Shown: piece after piece, positions 34,391 through 42,928 of the stretch
How the letters are laid out: each line of letters starts with the position of its first letter
Numbering within the stretch: position 1 is the first letter of the stretch
Assembly (NCBI RefSeq): GCF_042610495.1
Contig: NZ_JBHGAP010000001.1
Coordinates: 1,426,001 to 1,490,000 of the forward strand
Source: RU20A sp042610495
GTDB taxonomy: Bacteria > Pseudomonadota > Alphaproteobacteria > Rhizobiales > Rhizobiaceae
DNA: 64,000 nucleotides
Direction: 5' to 3'
Translations under genes and position numbers: made by a program
The notes under the pieces: generated by a model
What the model saw: the letters and a program-made list of their open reading frames with translations, nothing else
Database searches by the model: none
What the model was told of the DNA's origin: nothing

Positions 34391-35925
34391 TAGTGTTTCT
34401 CCCCGGAGCGCATGATGGCGCGCATGATGGTTTCCTGGCTTGCCTCCGCCTTGGAGAGCTCGGCCACGATGCGCCCTTCGTTCATGACGTAGATGCGGTC
34501 GCAGGTGCCAAGCAGCTCCGGCATCTCCGAAGAGATCATCAGGATGCCCTTACCTTCGGCGGCAAGCTGGTTGATGATGGAATAGATCTCGAACTTCGCG
34601 CCGACATCGATACCGCGCGTCGGCTCGTCGAGAATGAGGACTTCGGGATTGGTGAAGAGCCACTTCGACAGCACCACCTTCTGCTGGTTGCCGCCGGAGA
34701 GGTTCACGGTCTCCTGATAGATGGAATGGGAACGAATGCGCAGCAGCGAGCGATAGTCCGTCGCCACCTTCGTTTCCTTCCGGTCGTCGATGACGCCGGA
34801 GCGCGACACGCCCTCGAGATTGGCAAGGGTGGTGTTTTCCTTGATGTTGTTGATCAGCACGAGGCCGAGATGCTTGCGGTCCTCGGTCACATAGGCAAGA
34901 CCCGCATCGATCGCCTTCGGGATCGTGGAGACGTCCACGGGTTTGCCGCGCATCGTCACCTCGCCGGTGATCTTGTGACCCCAGGAGCGGCCGAAGAGGC
35001 TCATCGCCGTCTCCGTGCGTCCCGCGCCCATCAGGCCGGCAATACCGACGACTTCGCCGGCCCGCACCGTAAAGTTCACGTCATGCAGGAACTGCCGGTC
35101 GCGGTGATGCTGGTGGAAGACGTTCCAGTTCTTCACCTCCAGCAGCGTCTCGCCGATCTTCGGCTCGCGCGGCGGATAGCGGTCTTCCATGTCGCGGCCG
35201 ACCATGCCCTTGATGATGCGGTCTTCGCTGATGTCCTGCGTGTGACAGTCGAGCGTTTCCACCGTGCCGCCGTCGCGCAGGATGGTGATGTTGTCGGCGA
35301 CCTTTTTGATCTCGTTCAGCTTGTGCGAAATGATGATCGAGGTCATGCCCTGCGCGCGGAACTCCATAAGGAGGCGCAGGAGGGCATCCGAATCGGTTTC
35401 GTTGAGCGAGGCGGTCGGCTCGTCGAGGATCAGCAGGCGCACCTTCTTCGACAGCGCCTTGGCGATTTCCACCAGCTGCTGCTTGCCGACGCCGATGTCG
35501 GTGATAAGGGTCGCGGGCGCTTCCTTGAGACCGACCTTGGCCAATAGCTCGCGGGTGCGCGAAAAGGTCTCGCGCCAGTCGATGACGCCGCCGGATGCGA
35601 TCTCGTTGCCGAGGAAGATGTTTTCCGCGATCGAGAGCAGAGGCACCAGCGCCAGTTCCTGGTGAATGATGATGATGCCGAGATGTTCGCTGTCGGCGAT
35701 GGTGGAGAAGCGGCGGACTTCGCCGTCATAGACGATATCGCCTTCGTAGGTCCCGGCCGGATAGACGCCCGACAGCACCTTCATCAGCGTGGACTTGCCG
35801 GCGCCGTTTTCGCCGACGAGGGCATGGATTTCGCCTTCGCGCACCTTGATATTGACGTTGTTCAGGGCCTTGACGCCCGGAAACGTCTTGGTGATGCCCC
35901 GCATTTCAAGAATGATCTTGTCCAT
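34390..35925 (-). CDS. gguA: GguA, sugar ABC transporter ATPase (two ABC domains)
   Basis: Energy-coupling subunit with two fused nucleotide-binding domains, 511 residues, the normal size for the RbsA/MglA class. First domain: VGENGAGKSTLMKVLSG (Walker A) and LLILDEPTASL. Second domain: LSGGNQQKVVLSKWLFTNPE signature and LILDEPTRGIDVGAK. The start at MDKIILEMRGITKTFPG is the family N-terminus; MRK three codons earlier is an alternative. chvE lies 112 bp upstream beyond a hairpin. Confidence 0.95.
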   Translation of the reverse strand: MDKIILEMRGITKTFPGVKALNNVNIKVREGEIHALVGENGAGKSTLMKVLSGVYPAGTYEGDIVYDGEVRRFSTIADSEHLGIIIIHQELALVPLLSIAENIFLGNEIASGGVIDWRETFSRTRELLAKVGLKEAPATLITDIGVGKQQLVEIAKALSKKVRLLILDEPTASLNETDSDALLRLLMEFRAQGMTSIIISHKLNEIKKVADNITILRDGGTVETLDCHTQDISEDRIIKGMVGRDMEDRYPPREPKIGETLLEVKNWNVFHQHHRDRQFLHDVNFTVRAGEVVGIAGLMGAGRTETAMSLFGRSWGHKITGEVTMRGKPVDVSTIPKAIDAGLAYVTEDRKHLGLVLINNIKENTTLANLEGVSRSGVIDDRKETKVATDYRSLLRIRSHSIYQETVNLSGGNQQKVVLSKWLFTNPEVLILDEPTRGIDVGAKFEIYSIINQLAAEGKGILMISSEMPELLGTCDRIYVMNEGRIVAELSKAEASQETIMRAIMRSGEKH

Positions 35926-35992
35926 CTTGCGCATTCCAGATCCGGATGCCGGACAACGTCGGGCCGCTGGCATCCATCCGTGAAGTGAAGAA

Positions 35993-36015
35993 GGGCCCGC
36001 TTGAGAAGCGGGCCC
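35993..36015 (-). terminator. Intercistronic hairpin between chvE and gguA
   Basis: Perfect 10-bp stem GGGCCCGCTT/AAGCGGGCCC with a 3-nt loop, starting 23 nt after the chvE stop. It is followed on the minus strand by TTCTTCACTTC rather than a pure T-run, so partial termination or 3'-end protection is likely, which would keep binding-protein mRNA above gguAB. Confidence 0.75.
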
Positions 36016-36037
36016 CGGATGACGGATCCGGAACGGA

Positions 36038-37108
36038 TCAGTTGTCGATCTGCTGCTCGGTGTAGTAGCCCGAACCGACCAGCACTTCCTTGGCGTTGGC
36101 CTTGGTGACGGCAACCGGCTTCAGCAGGTAGGACGGGATGACCTTGACGCCGTTGTCGTAGGTCTTGGTGTCGTTCACTTCCGGCTCCTTGCCTTCCATG
36201 ATCGCGTTGACCATGCCGACGGTGACCTTGGCGAGTTCGCGGGTGTCCTTGAAGATCGTCGAGTACTGCTCGTCGGCAAGCATCGACTTGACCGACGGAA
36301 GTTCGGCGTCCTGGCCGGTGACAACCGGGATCTTCATGTCGCCAGAGCCGTAGCCGACGCCCTTGAGAGCCGACAGGATGCCGATCGACAGGCCGTCATA
36401 GGGCGACAGAACGCCGTTGACCTTGGCATCGGTGTAGGTCGAGGACAGCAGGTTTTCCATGCGGGCCTGGGCAACAGCACCGTCCCAACGCAGCGTACCA
36501 ACGGTTTCCATGCCGGTCTGGCCGGACTTGATCACGATGTCGCCCTTGTCGATGAGCGGCTGCAGAACGGACATGGCGCCGTCATAGAAGAAGAAGGCGT
36601 TGTTGTCGTCCGGCGAACCGCCGAACAGCTCGACGTTCCACGGCTTGACGTCCGGGAACTTGGCCTTGAGGCCGTCGACCAGCGTGTTGGCCTGGAGAAC
36701 GCCGACCTGGAAGTTGTCGAAGGTGGCGTAGTAGTTGACGTTGCCCGAATCGCGGATCAGGCGGTCATAGGCGATGACCTTCACGCCAGCGTCGGCAGCC
36801 TTCTGCAGGATGTCGGAGAGCGTCGTGCCGTCGATGGCGCCGATGACGAGAACCTTGGCACCCTTGGTGACCATGTTTTCGATCTGGGCGAGCTGGTTCG
36901 GAATGTCGTCGTCGGCAAACTGCAGGTCCGGCGTGTATCCGGCTTCCTTGAACAGCTTCTCCATCGTCTCGCCGTCCGAGATCCAGCGCGTGGACGTCTT
37001 GGTCGGCATGGAAATGCCAACGACGCCCTTGTCCTGTGCAACGGCCGGGGCAATGAACGCGGCTACGCTCATCGCGGCGGCTGCAAGAAGCGAAGTGATA
37101 AATTTCAT
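36038..37108 (-). CDS. chvE: ChvE, periplasmic multiple-sugar-binding protein
   Basis: Periplasmic receptor for arabinose, galactose, glucose and related sugars; in Agrobacterium it also presents sugars to VirA to boost virulence induction and serves chemotaxis. The 356-residue precursor has a signal peptide (MKFITSLLAAAAMSVAAFIA, cleavage after AVAQ at ~25) and a mature domain starting DKGVVGISMPTKTSTRWISDG. Residues AIDGTTLSDIL, YDRLIRDSGNVNYYATFDN and GQDAELPSVKSML belong to the ChvE/MglB binding fold. A GGGAGAG ribosome site precedes the ATG. Gene order and the divergent gbpR support the name. vir genes are not in the window. Confidence 0.94.
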   Translation of the reverse strand: MKFITSLLAAAAMSVAAFIAPAVAQDKGVVGISMPTKTSTRWISDGETMEKLFKEAGYTPDLQFADDDIPNQLAQIENMVTKGAKVLVIGAIDGTTLSDILQKAADAGVKVIAYDRLIRDSGNVNYYATFDNFQVGVLQANTLVDGLKAKFPDVKPWNVELFGGSPDDNNAFFFYDGAMSVLQPLIDKGDIVIKSGQTGMETVGTLRWDGAVAQARMENLLSSTYTDAKVNGVLSPYDGLSIGILSALKGVGYGSGDMKIPVVTGQDAELPSVKSMLADEQYSTIFKDTRELAKVTVGMVNAIMEGKEPEVNDTKTYDNGVKVIPSYLLKPVAVTKANAKEVLVGSGYYTEQQIDN

Positions 37109-37409
37109 ACGTCTCTCCCTGAGTGTTGGTGCCCCACCTGGAAGGCGGGGCGACATGCGCAAGGCGTCGTGCGTCCGGAAGTTTCCGGCGGAGGTTCAAG
37201 AAGAAAAGGTTGCCTCCCGGCCTGACACGCTCCCACGTGCACTGGCGCATTGGCCGCAAACTGGAATCAATCGACATAACTGTCAAATTCATTGTTTGGG
37301 TATTCACATACCAATTTTGTTATGATGAATATAAACAGTGTGATTTTTCGCAAATGCGAACGATCCGCGAGCCCGAAGTGCGATCCATACCAGAACGGGA
37401 AACGGCGTC
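37109..37409. promoter_or_regulatory. chvE-gbpR divergent regulatory region with palindrome
   Basis: The 301-bp gap has a strongly AT-rich centre (about 37265-37340). It contains an inverted repeat GGTAT-TCAC-ATACC at 37299-37312, a LysR-like dyad and a plausible GbpR operator. Both promoters probably overlap it. No gene is seen here. Confidence 0.6.
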
Positions 37410-38402
37410 ATGAACCCGCGCAACCCTGCCCTCAGCGGAGAGATTTCCGAAGGCGCCATGCTGCGCGCCGGCCTGAAGATCACCCATCTAAGGCTGATTC
37501 TCGCGCTTGAGGAGCACCGCCAGATCAGCGCGGCCGGCGAAGCCCTCAACATGTCGCAGCCGGCCGCTTCGCGCATGTTGGGGGAAATCGAAGCGATCCT
37601 CAAGGCACCCTTGTGTGAACGGGCCGCGCGCGGCATCGAACTGACGGAATATGGCCGTGCGCTCGCCCGCCGCGCCCGCGCCGTGCTTCTCGAATTGCGC
37701 GAGGCGGCGCGCGAGATTTCGGAGCTGAAAAGCGGCAGCGGCGGCTCGGTCTCGCTCGGCTCGGTCACCGGCCCGGCCCTCAGCCTCGCCGTCCCCGCCA
37801 TCCGGCAGATCTCGGCCGCCTATCCCGGCATCTACATCAACGTGCAGATCGAAAACAGCAATGTCCTGACGCGCGAACTGCTCGCCGCCCGCCACGACTT
37901 CGTGATCGGCCGCGTGCCCGACGATGTTGACCCGCGCCTCTTCGACCTCGTCGAAATCGGCGAGGAAGACGTCTGCCTGATTGTCCGCGACGGCCACCCG
38001 CTTCTGGAGCAGGAGGGCGCAACGCTCGCGGACATGACGGATTTCGACTGGGTGTTCCAGCCCCGTGGCACGCTTCTGCGCCGGGCCGTCGAGGACAGTT
38101 TCGCCACGACCGGGGTGCGCCTCCCCTCGACCGTCATCAACACCTCCTCGATCATCCTGACGCTGTCGATCGTACGCCATTCCAACGCCATCGCCCCCGT
38201 GGCCCGCGACGTGGCCACCATGATCGCCGGCAACGGCACGGCCATCGGGGAAATTCGCGTGCTGCCGATCACCGCGCCGATTCGCATCCGACCCTACAGC
38301 CTGATCACCGCCCATGGCCGGGCGCTTCCGCCGAGCGCCAAGCTGCTCTACGACCTCATCCTCAAGCAGGCCCGTGCCATGCCTGCCGCCAGCCTCGCGT
38401 AA
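37410..38402 (+). CDS. gbpR: GbpR-like LysR regulator of chvE
   Basis: A 330-residue LysR-type activator/repressor. The helix-turn-helix is at residues ~23-82 (LKITHLRLILALEEHRQISAAGEALNMSQPAASRMLGEIE), then a substrate-binding domain with VSLGSVTGPALSLAVPAIRQI and LPITAPIRIRPYSLIT. It is divergent from chvE with a shared AT-rich region, the arrangement of gbpR in Agrobacterium, where it controls chvE in response to galactose, arabinose and fucose. The 25-residue leader before the HTH is usual for this subgroup. Confidence 0.85.
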   Translation: MNPRNPALSGEISEGAMLRAGLKITHLRLILALEEHRQISAAGEALNMSQPAASRMLGEIEAILKAPLCERAARGIELTEYGRALARRARAVLLELREAAREISELKSGSGGSVSLGSVTGPALSLAVPAIRQISAAYPGIYINVQIENSNVLTRELLAARHDFVIGRVPDDVDPRLFDLVEIGEEDVCLIVRDGHPLLEQEGATLADMTDFDWVFQPRGTLLRRAVEDSFATTGVRLPSTVINTSSIILTLSIVRHSNAIAPVARDVATMIAGNGTAIGEIRVLPITAPIRIRPYSLITAHGRALPPSAKLLYDLILKQARAMPAASLA

Positions 38403-38440
38403 CGGCGACATGGTTTCCTGCCGCCACGGAGGCAGGCGCG

Positions 38441-38944
38441 ATGTTCGCACGATCGGTATTCCAGTCGGTCCTGGAAAGGCTGCAGCATGAGATGGATGCG
38501 GACGAAGATGGCCAGTCGCTGGCGGCGAAGGCCTATTCTGCCGGTCCACGCGGCCTCGGCGCGGGATTCGTCGTTGGCGAGCCAGAGGAGGCCCGCCCCG
38601 CAAACACCGACATGGTGCGCCGCGCCTATGACGACATCTCTCTGGATGACGACGGGCGGACGCAGGTCGTGGAAGAGTCAGCCGCGCAAGGCTTGGAGCC
38701 TCCCGAACCGGTCATGCCGGAGCATCTGATGCGCCTGTCACCCGAAGAGATCGCCGCTGACCTTGCCCTGGCCGACCGCGAGACGCCCGAAAGCCTCGCT
38801 CTGCGCCGCCGGGCTTTCGCGGCGCTGAACCATCCGGACCGTCACCTGCCGGTCTTCCGCGCGCAGGCGACTCGGCGGATGATGATCGCCAACATGCTGG
38901 TCGACGAAGCGTTGCGCCGCCTGCAACGGCCCTCGCCCTTTTGA
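38441..38944 (+). CDS. Hypothetical protein with DnaJ-like HPD motif
   Basis: A 167-residue acidic protein without signal or membrane segments. Residues 1-80 are low-complexity and probably disordered. The C-terminal third (ESLALRRRAFAALNHPDRHLP … ATRRMMIANMLVDEALRRL) looks like a degenerate J domain: helix, HPD loop at about 132-134, then a basic helix. If so it could stimulate an Hsp70. It follows gbpR by 38 bp on the same strand. The J-like reading is my inference from the HPD placement. Confidence 0.7.
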   Translation: MFARSVFQSVLERLQHEMDADEDGQSLAAKAYSAGPRGLGAGFVVGEPEEARPANTDMVRRAYDDISLDDDGRTQVVEESAAQGLEPPEPVMPEHLMRLSPEEIAADLALADRETPESLALRRRAFAALNHPDRHLPVFRAQATRRMMIANMLVDEALRRLQRPSPF

Positions 38945-38964
38945 GCCGGGCGGGATCGAAGCCG

Positions 38965-39234
38965 TCAGCCGTCCTTGCGGTCGGTTTCAGCCGGGGCCTT
39001 CGCCTCGGCCTCCTCGGCTGCCGGCGTCACCTCGGCCGCGGGATCCTTCGGCTTGTAGAACACCAGGAGAGCGGCGCCCGTGTAGGCCGCCATGGCGAGA
39101 AAGATGTAACCCCACATTTCGTTGCCGTTCATGAACTCGACAACGGTCCAGCCGGAGGTGAAACCGACGATGACGAGCCGCACCCAGAGCGGGCGATAAA
39201 AGGGATGGTCGGGGTCAATGAATTTCAGCATCAT
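38965..39234 (-). CDS. Small inner-membrane protein
   Basis: An 89-residue protein of unknown function. It starts MMLKFIDPDHPFYRPLWVRLVIVG, has two predicted transmembrane helices (about 17-32 and 42-60, YIFLAMAAYTGAALLVF) and a charged, Ala/Glu/Lys/Pro-rich cytoplasmic tail. The ATG at 39234 has AAAGG 9 nt upstream. Similar small DPxHPFYRPLWVR proteins occur widely in Rhizobiales; no function is known to me. Confidence 0.75.
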   Translation of the reverse strand: MMLKFIDPDHPFYRPLWVRLVIVGFTSGWTVVEFMNGNEMWGYIFLAMAAYTGAALLVFYKPKDPAAEVTPAAEEAEAKAPAETDRKDG

Positions 39235-39400
39235 GGCAGCGGGCCTTTTCGGGTGTCTGGACGTCACCGGGTGGGCCCTCAAGCCCGACCGGCAGCGGAC
39301 GAGACGGCGCGGATCTTTCAGCTGCCATCTTCTTGCCCATCTGCGCGATCTTTTAGGGGCAAGGTCGGCCGCAGGCAAGCTTGACGCCGGCGACCGTTAT

Positions 39401-39414
39401 GGAATAAAAATTCC
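39401..39414. promoter_or_regulatory. IolR-type operator upstream of iolG
   Basis: GGAATAAAAATTCC matches GGAA-N6-TTCC, the site reported for the RpiR-family repressor IolR in Sinorhizobium, exactly. It lies 166 nt before the iolG start in the 345-bp gap shared with the divergent membrane-protein gene; a partial second site (GGAAATGCTTC) follows at 39423. The rest of this gap shows no gene. Confidence 0.7.
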
Positions 39415-39579
39415 GCAACGGAGGAAATGCTTCATTCATTCTATTGCGTGGGCCGATGATGGACCGGCTCGTGCCCTCCCTGTTTCCAGTGGCGGTTCCC
39501 GCCCTGCGCCTTTGCGATCGTGGGCGATGAGCACGACCGCCTCCCGCTGGCCGCGGCCGGCTTTTGAAAAGAGACGAAC

Positions 39580-40572
39580 ATGACAGTGAGATTCGGCCTT
39601 CTTGGCGCAGGGCGCATCGGCAAGGTCCATGCAAAAGCCGTCACCGGCGATCCGGACGCCGTTCTCGTTGCCGTTGCCGACGCCATGCCCGCCGCGGCTG
39701 AAGCCATCGCCGCCCAATATGGCTGCGCGGTCCGCACCATCGAGGCGATCGAGGCGGCCGACGACATCGACGCCGTCGTCATCTGCACGCCGACGGACAC
39801 CCATGCCGACCTCATCGAGCGTTTTGCCCGCGCCGGCAAGGCAATCTTCTGCGAAAAGCCGGTCGATCTCGACGCCCAGCGCGTGCGCGATTGCCTGAAG
39901 GTCGTCAAGGAAACCGGTGCCAAGCTCATGGTCGGCTTCAACCGCCGCTTCGACCCGCACTTCATGGCCGTCAAGCAGGCGATCGAAGATGGCGCCATCG
40001 GCACCGTGGAGATGGTCACCATCACCTCGCGCGATCCGGGCGCGCCTCCGGCCGAATATGTCAAGCGTTCCGGCGGCATCTTCCGCGACATGACCATTCA
40101 TGATTTCGACATGGCCCGCTTCCTGCTCGGCGAAGAGCCGGTGAGCGTCACGGCCCATGCCTCCGTGCTGGTCGATCCCGAAATCGGCAAGGCCGGCGAC
40201 TTCGACAGCGCTTCCGTCATCCTCGAAACGGCGTCCGGCCGCCAGGCGATCATCTGCAACTCCCGCCGCGCCACCTATGGCTATGACCAGCGCATCGAGG
40301 TGCATGGCTCGAAGGGCCTCGTCTCGGCCGAAAACCAGCGCCCGGTATCCATCGAAATCGCCAATGGCAGCGGCTACACCCGCCCGCCGCTCTACGATTT
40401 CTTCATGACGCGCTACACGCAGGCCTATGCCAACGAGATCGCAACCTTCATCTCGGCGATCGAAAAGGGCACACCGATCGCGCCGACCGGCGATGATGGC
40501 CTCGCCGCCCTGCTGCTGGCCGACGCCGCCGTCCAGTCGGTTGCCGAAAAGCGCCGTGTCACGATCGGCTGA
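39580..40572 (+). CDS. iolG: Inositol 2-dehydrogenase
   Basis: NAD-dependent oxidation of myo-inositol to scyllo-inosose, first step of inositol catabolism. The 330-residue Gfo/Idh/MocA protein has the Rossmann motif GLLGAGRIGKVHA (6-18), CEKPVD with Lys93, and RDMTIHDFDMARF with Asp170 and His174, corresponding to the catalytic Lys/Asp/His of characterised inositol dehydrogenases. The upstream IolR-type operator supports the substrate. Other iol genes are not in the window. A strong terminator follows. Confidence 0.92.
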   Translation: MTVRFGLLGAGRIGKVHAKAVTGDPDAVLVAVADAMPAAAEAIAAQYGCAVRTIEAIEAADDIDAVVICTPTDTHADLIERFARAGKAIFCEKPVDLDAQRVRDCLKVVKETGAKLMVGFNRRFDPHFMAVKQAIEDGAIGTVEMVTITSRDPGAPPAEYVKRSGGIFRDMTIHDFDMARFLLGEEPVSVTAHASVLVDPEIGKAGDFDSASVILETASGRQAIICNSRRATYGYDQRIEVHGSKGLVSAENQRPVSIEIANGSGYTRPPLYDFFMTRYTQAYANEIATFISAIEKGTPIAPTGDDGLAALLLADAAVQSVAEKRRVTIG

Positions 40573-40590
40573 TTGCCGCGCCTGAACGGG

Positions 40591-40616
40591 AAACGCCGGC
40601 CTTCGGGCCGGCGTTT
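40591..40616. terminator. Bidirectional terminator between iolG and chemoreceptor gene
   Basis: Perfect 11-bp stem AAACGCCGGCC/GGCCGGCGTTT with a TTCG tetraloop, 19 nt after iolG and 28 nt before the convergent gene's stop. A/T ends on both sides allow it to work in both directions. Confidence 0.88.
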
Positions 40617-40643
40617 GCATGTCTGGCATGGGGAAAACCCGCC

Positions 40644-42497
40644 TCAGGCCGCCGTCTGGAAAGATCGCCGCACGGCGCCGCCCTGCGCATCCTTCGGATC
40701 GCGAATGGTCCGCCGGCGGTTGAGCTTGAAGCGGGCGACGAGCGAAGCCAGCGTGATCGAGCCCTCGGCAAGCGACTGGCTGATGGCACTCGTTTCCTCC
40801 ACCATCGCCGCATTCTGCTGCGTCATCTGGTCGATGTGATTGACGGCCGTGCTGATTTCCTGAAGGCCGGCCGACTGTTCCGCCGTGGCGGTGGCGATCG
40901 CATCGACATTCTCGTCGATGGCGGTCACGAAATCCTCGATGCGCTGCAGGGCCGCACCCGCTTCAGCCACGAGCTTCACGCCGGCGGAGACCTCGACGCC
41001 GGAATTGCCGATCAGTCCCTTGATCTCGCGGGCCGCCGTGGCGGAGCGCTGGGCCAGATCGCGCACCTCCTGCGCCACGACGGCAAATCCCTTGCCGCTT
41101 TCGCCGGCACGCGCCGCCTCGACCCCGGCATTCAGCGCGAGGAGGTTTGTCTGGAAGGCGATCTCGTCGATCACGGCAATGATCTGGGTGATCTCGGACG
41201 ACGCCTTCTGGATGCGCTGCATGGCCTCCACGGCCCCGGTGACGACCGTACCGGACTGACGCGTGCAGTCACGCGCCTCGCGGGCCAGCGATCGGGTCGT
41301 CTGCGTGCGCTCGGCGGAAGAGCGGATCGTGGATGTCACCTCTTCCAGCGCGGCCGCCGTCTGCTCGAGCGCGGAGGCCTGCTGCTCGGTGCGCTTCGAG
41401 AGATTGCCGGCAGCGTCGCGCATCTCCTGGCTCTTGCCCTGCATCTGGCTGGTTTCATGCAGGACTTCTTCGAGCGCCGACTGGAACATGCCGATGGAGG
41501 TATTGAAATCGCAGCGCAGCCGTTCGAAGGGGCCGGCAAAGGGGTGGTCCAGTGTCTGGCGTATGTTGCACTCGGCCAGGCGTGCGAGACCGGCACCAAG
41601 CTCTTCGATGACGAACCGGACATTGGTCGCCTCACCGAGCGCGACGGCCTCGCGGGCCTGACGATCCTCTTCGGCGGCAGACCGCGCCGCCTCGGCTTCG
41701 GCCTCAAGCCTGATCTGCTCCAGCGCCGACTGGCGGAAGACGGCGAGGGCTGCCGCCATGCTGCCGATCTCGTCGGCGCGCCCGGCATGGGGAACCTCGC
41801 TGGCAAGGTCACCCGCCGCCAGACGGCTCATGCGGTCCGTCATGCCGACGACCGGGCGAATGGCGCGGCGGTGCAGATAGACGACACCGGCAAGGAACAG
41901 CAGCAGCGAGGCGATGCCCGCCGAGAGCGCCAGCGCGCTGCCCCGCCAGATTTCCGCCTTTGCCTCCGCCTCGCGGGCGACCATGTAGCGGTCGGTCATG
42001 CCAACCAGTTGCAACACCGCCGCCTCATGCGCCTTGAAGCGCGTGCGCAGCGTGGCAAGTGCCGCGTGCCGGGCCGCCGCATCGTCGGCCTTCAGCGCCG
42101 GAAGATAGACCTGCTGCATATGCGCCCAGAAGGCATCGCCTTCCTTCAGCACCTGATCGTAGAGCTGCGCGGTGAGATCGGCGGGCAGCGTCGATGACTG
42201 CCAGTAGAGCTTGCGCTCGTCATATTGCGTTTTCAGCTTCTGGATCCGGGCCGCGTTCTCACCGCCGAGATCCGGGCGAATGTCGGACTCGTTGGCAAGC
42301 AGATAGGCCTCGACCAGATAAAGCGGCGGCGGCAGGATGTCGGCCACCAGATCCTTGCCATCGACGATCTGTTGATAGACGGGGCCGCTGACCTTCAGCC
42401 GCTCCAGCGTCTGGCTCTGCAGGCCGATGGCCACGGCAAGACCGAACGTCACGCAGCCCGCAAAGGCAATCAGGCTCTTCGAGATGGTAAGCTTCAC
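40644..42497 (-). CDS. Methyl-accepting chemotaxis protein
   Basis: A 617-residue chemoreceptor. TM1 is at about 6-25 (SLIAFAGCVTFGLAVAIGL), a ~165-residue helical periplasmic sensor follows, then TM2 (GSALALSAGIASLLLFLAGVVYL, ~192-214), HAMP, and a long signalling coiled coil with the hairpin tip DEIAFQTNLLALNAGVEAARAGE. No CheR-docking pentapeptide is present; the end is RRSFQTAA. The start is GTG at 42497 behind GGAGGGG; upstream frame is not signal-like. It sits between sugar loci; the sensed ligand is unknown. Confidence 0.92.
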   Translation of the reverse strand: MKLTISKSLIAFAGCVTFGLAVAIGLQSQTLERLKVSGPVYQQIVDGKDLVADILPPPLYLVEAYLLANESDIRPDLGGENAARIQKLKTQYDERKLYWQSSTLPADLTAQLYDQVLKEGDAFWAHMQQVYLPALKADDAAARHAALATLRTRFKAHEAAVLQLVGMTDRYMVAREAEAKAEIWRGSALALSAGIASLLLFLAGVVYLHRRAIRPVVGMTDRMSRLAAGDLASEVPHAGRADEIGSMAAALAVFRQSALEQIRLEAEAEAARSAAEEDRQAREAVALGEATNVRFVIEELGAGLARLAECNIRQTLDHPFAGPFERLRCDFNTSIGMFQSALEEVLHETSQMQGKSQEMRDAAGNLSKRTEQQASALEQTAAALEEVTSTIRSSAERTQTTRSLAREARDCTRQSGTVVTGAVEAMQRIQKASSEITQIIAVIDEIAFQTNLLALNAGVEAARAGESGKGFAVVAQEVRDLAQRSATAAREIKGLIGNSGVEVSAGVKLVAEAGAALQRIEDFVTAIDENVDAIATATAEQSAGLQEISTAVNHIDQMTQQNAAMVEETSAISQSLAEGSITLASLVARFKLNRRRTIRDPKDAQGGAVRRSFQTAA

Positions 42498-42928
42498 CGT
42501 GTCCCCTCCATTGACCGCCGAGCGGTTCGACACACGACGGCCACCTCTCCAGCGATGGCAGCGAGCGCGCAGTGCCTTCGGTGGAAGCGGGCTGACACGC
42601 CCTGACCACCTGAAAATCAGATCCCGAACACTGGGGATACCGGGTTGATTAAACGTTAACTTACGAAGATTGAGAGGTTTTAAATGTAGAAAGAACAAGA
42701 GCCTGCGGGAATCTCGTTCATCATTGCATCCAGCAGATGCATCGCCGCCACCAAGACGGGCCGCAAGTCCAGAACCCACTCAGGATACGCGCTTTGAAAG
42801 GTCGAGGCGTGCTTGGCGGCTTCCGGCGAACAATGCCCGACAGGGACCCAAGCCGCGCCTTGGGCGGACTCAAGGCCATTCGATCCCGTCCTCATCGGAA
42901 GAGCACCGATCCTGACGGGGGTTCGATC
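42498..42928. other. 431-bp intergenic region, no confident gene
   Basis: Lies upstream of the chemoreceptor gene and downstream of the ROK regulator. An AT-rich patch with AACGTT (about 42650-42660) could hold the chemoreceptor promoter. A 71-codon minus-strand ORF (42680-42895) lacks a ribosome site and recognisable features. Confidence 0.4.

Noticed and set aside
42680..42895. 71-codon minus-strand ORF in the chemoreceptor upstream gap
   Set aside because: No ribosome site, no recognisable motif; kept only as part of the gap description.
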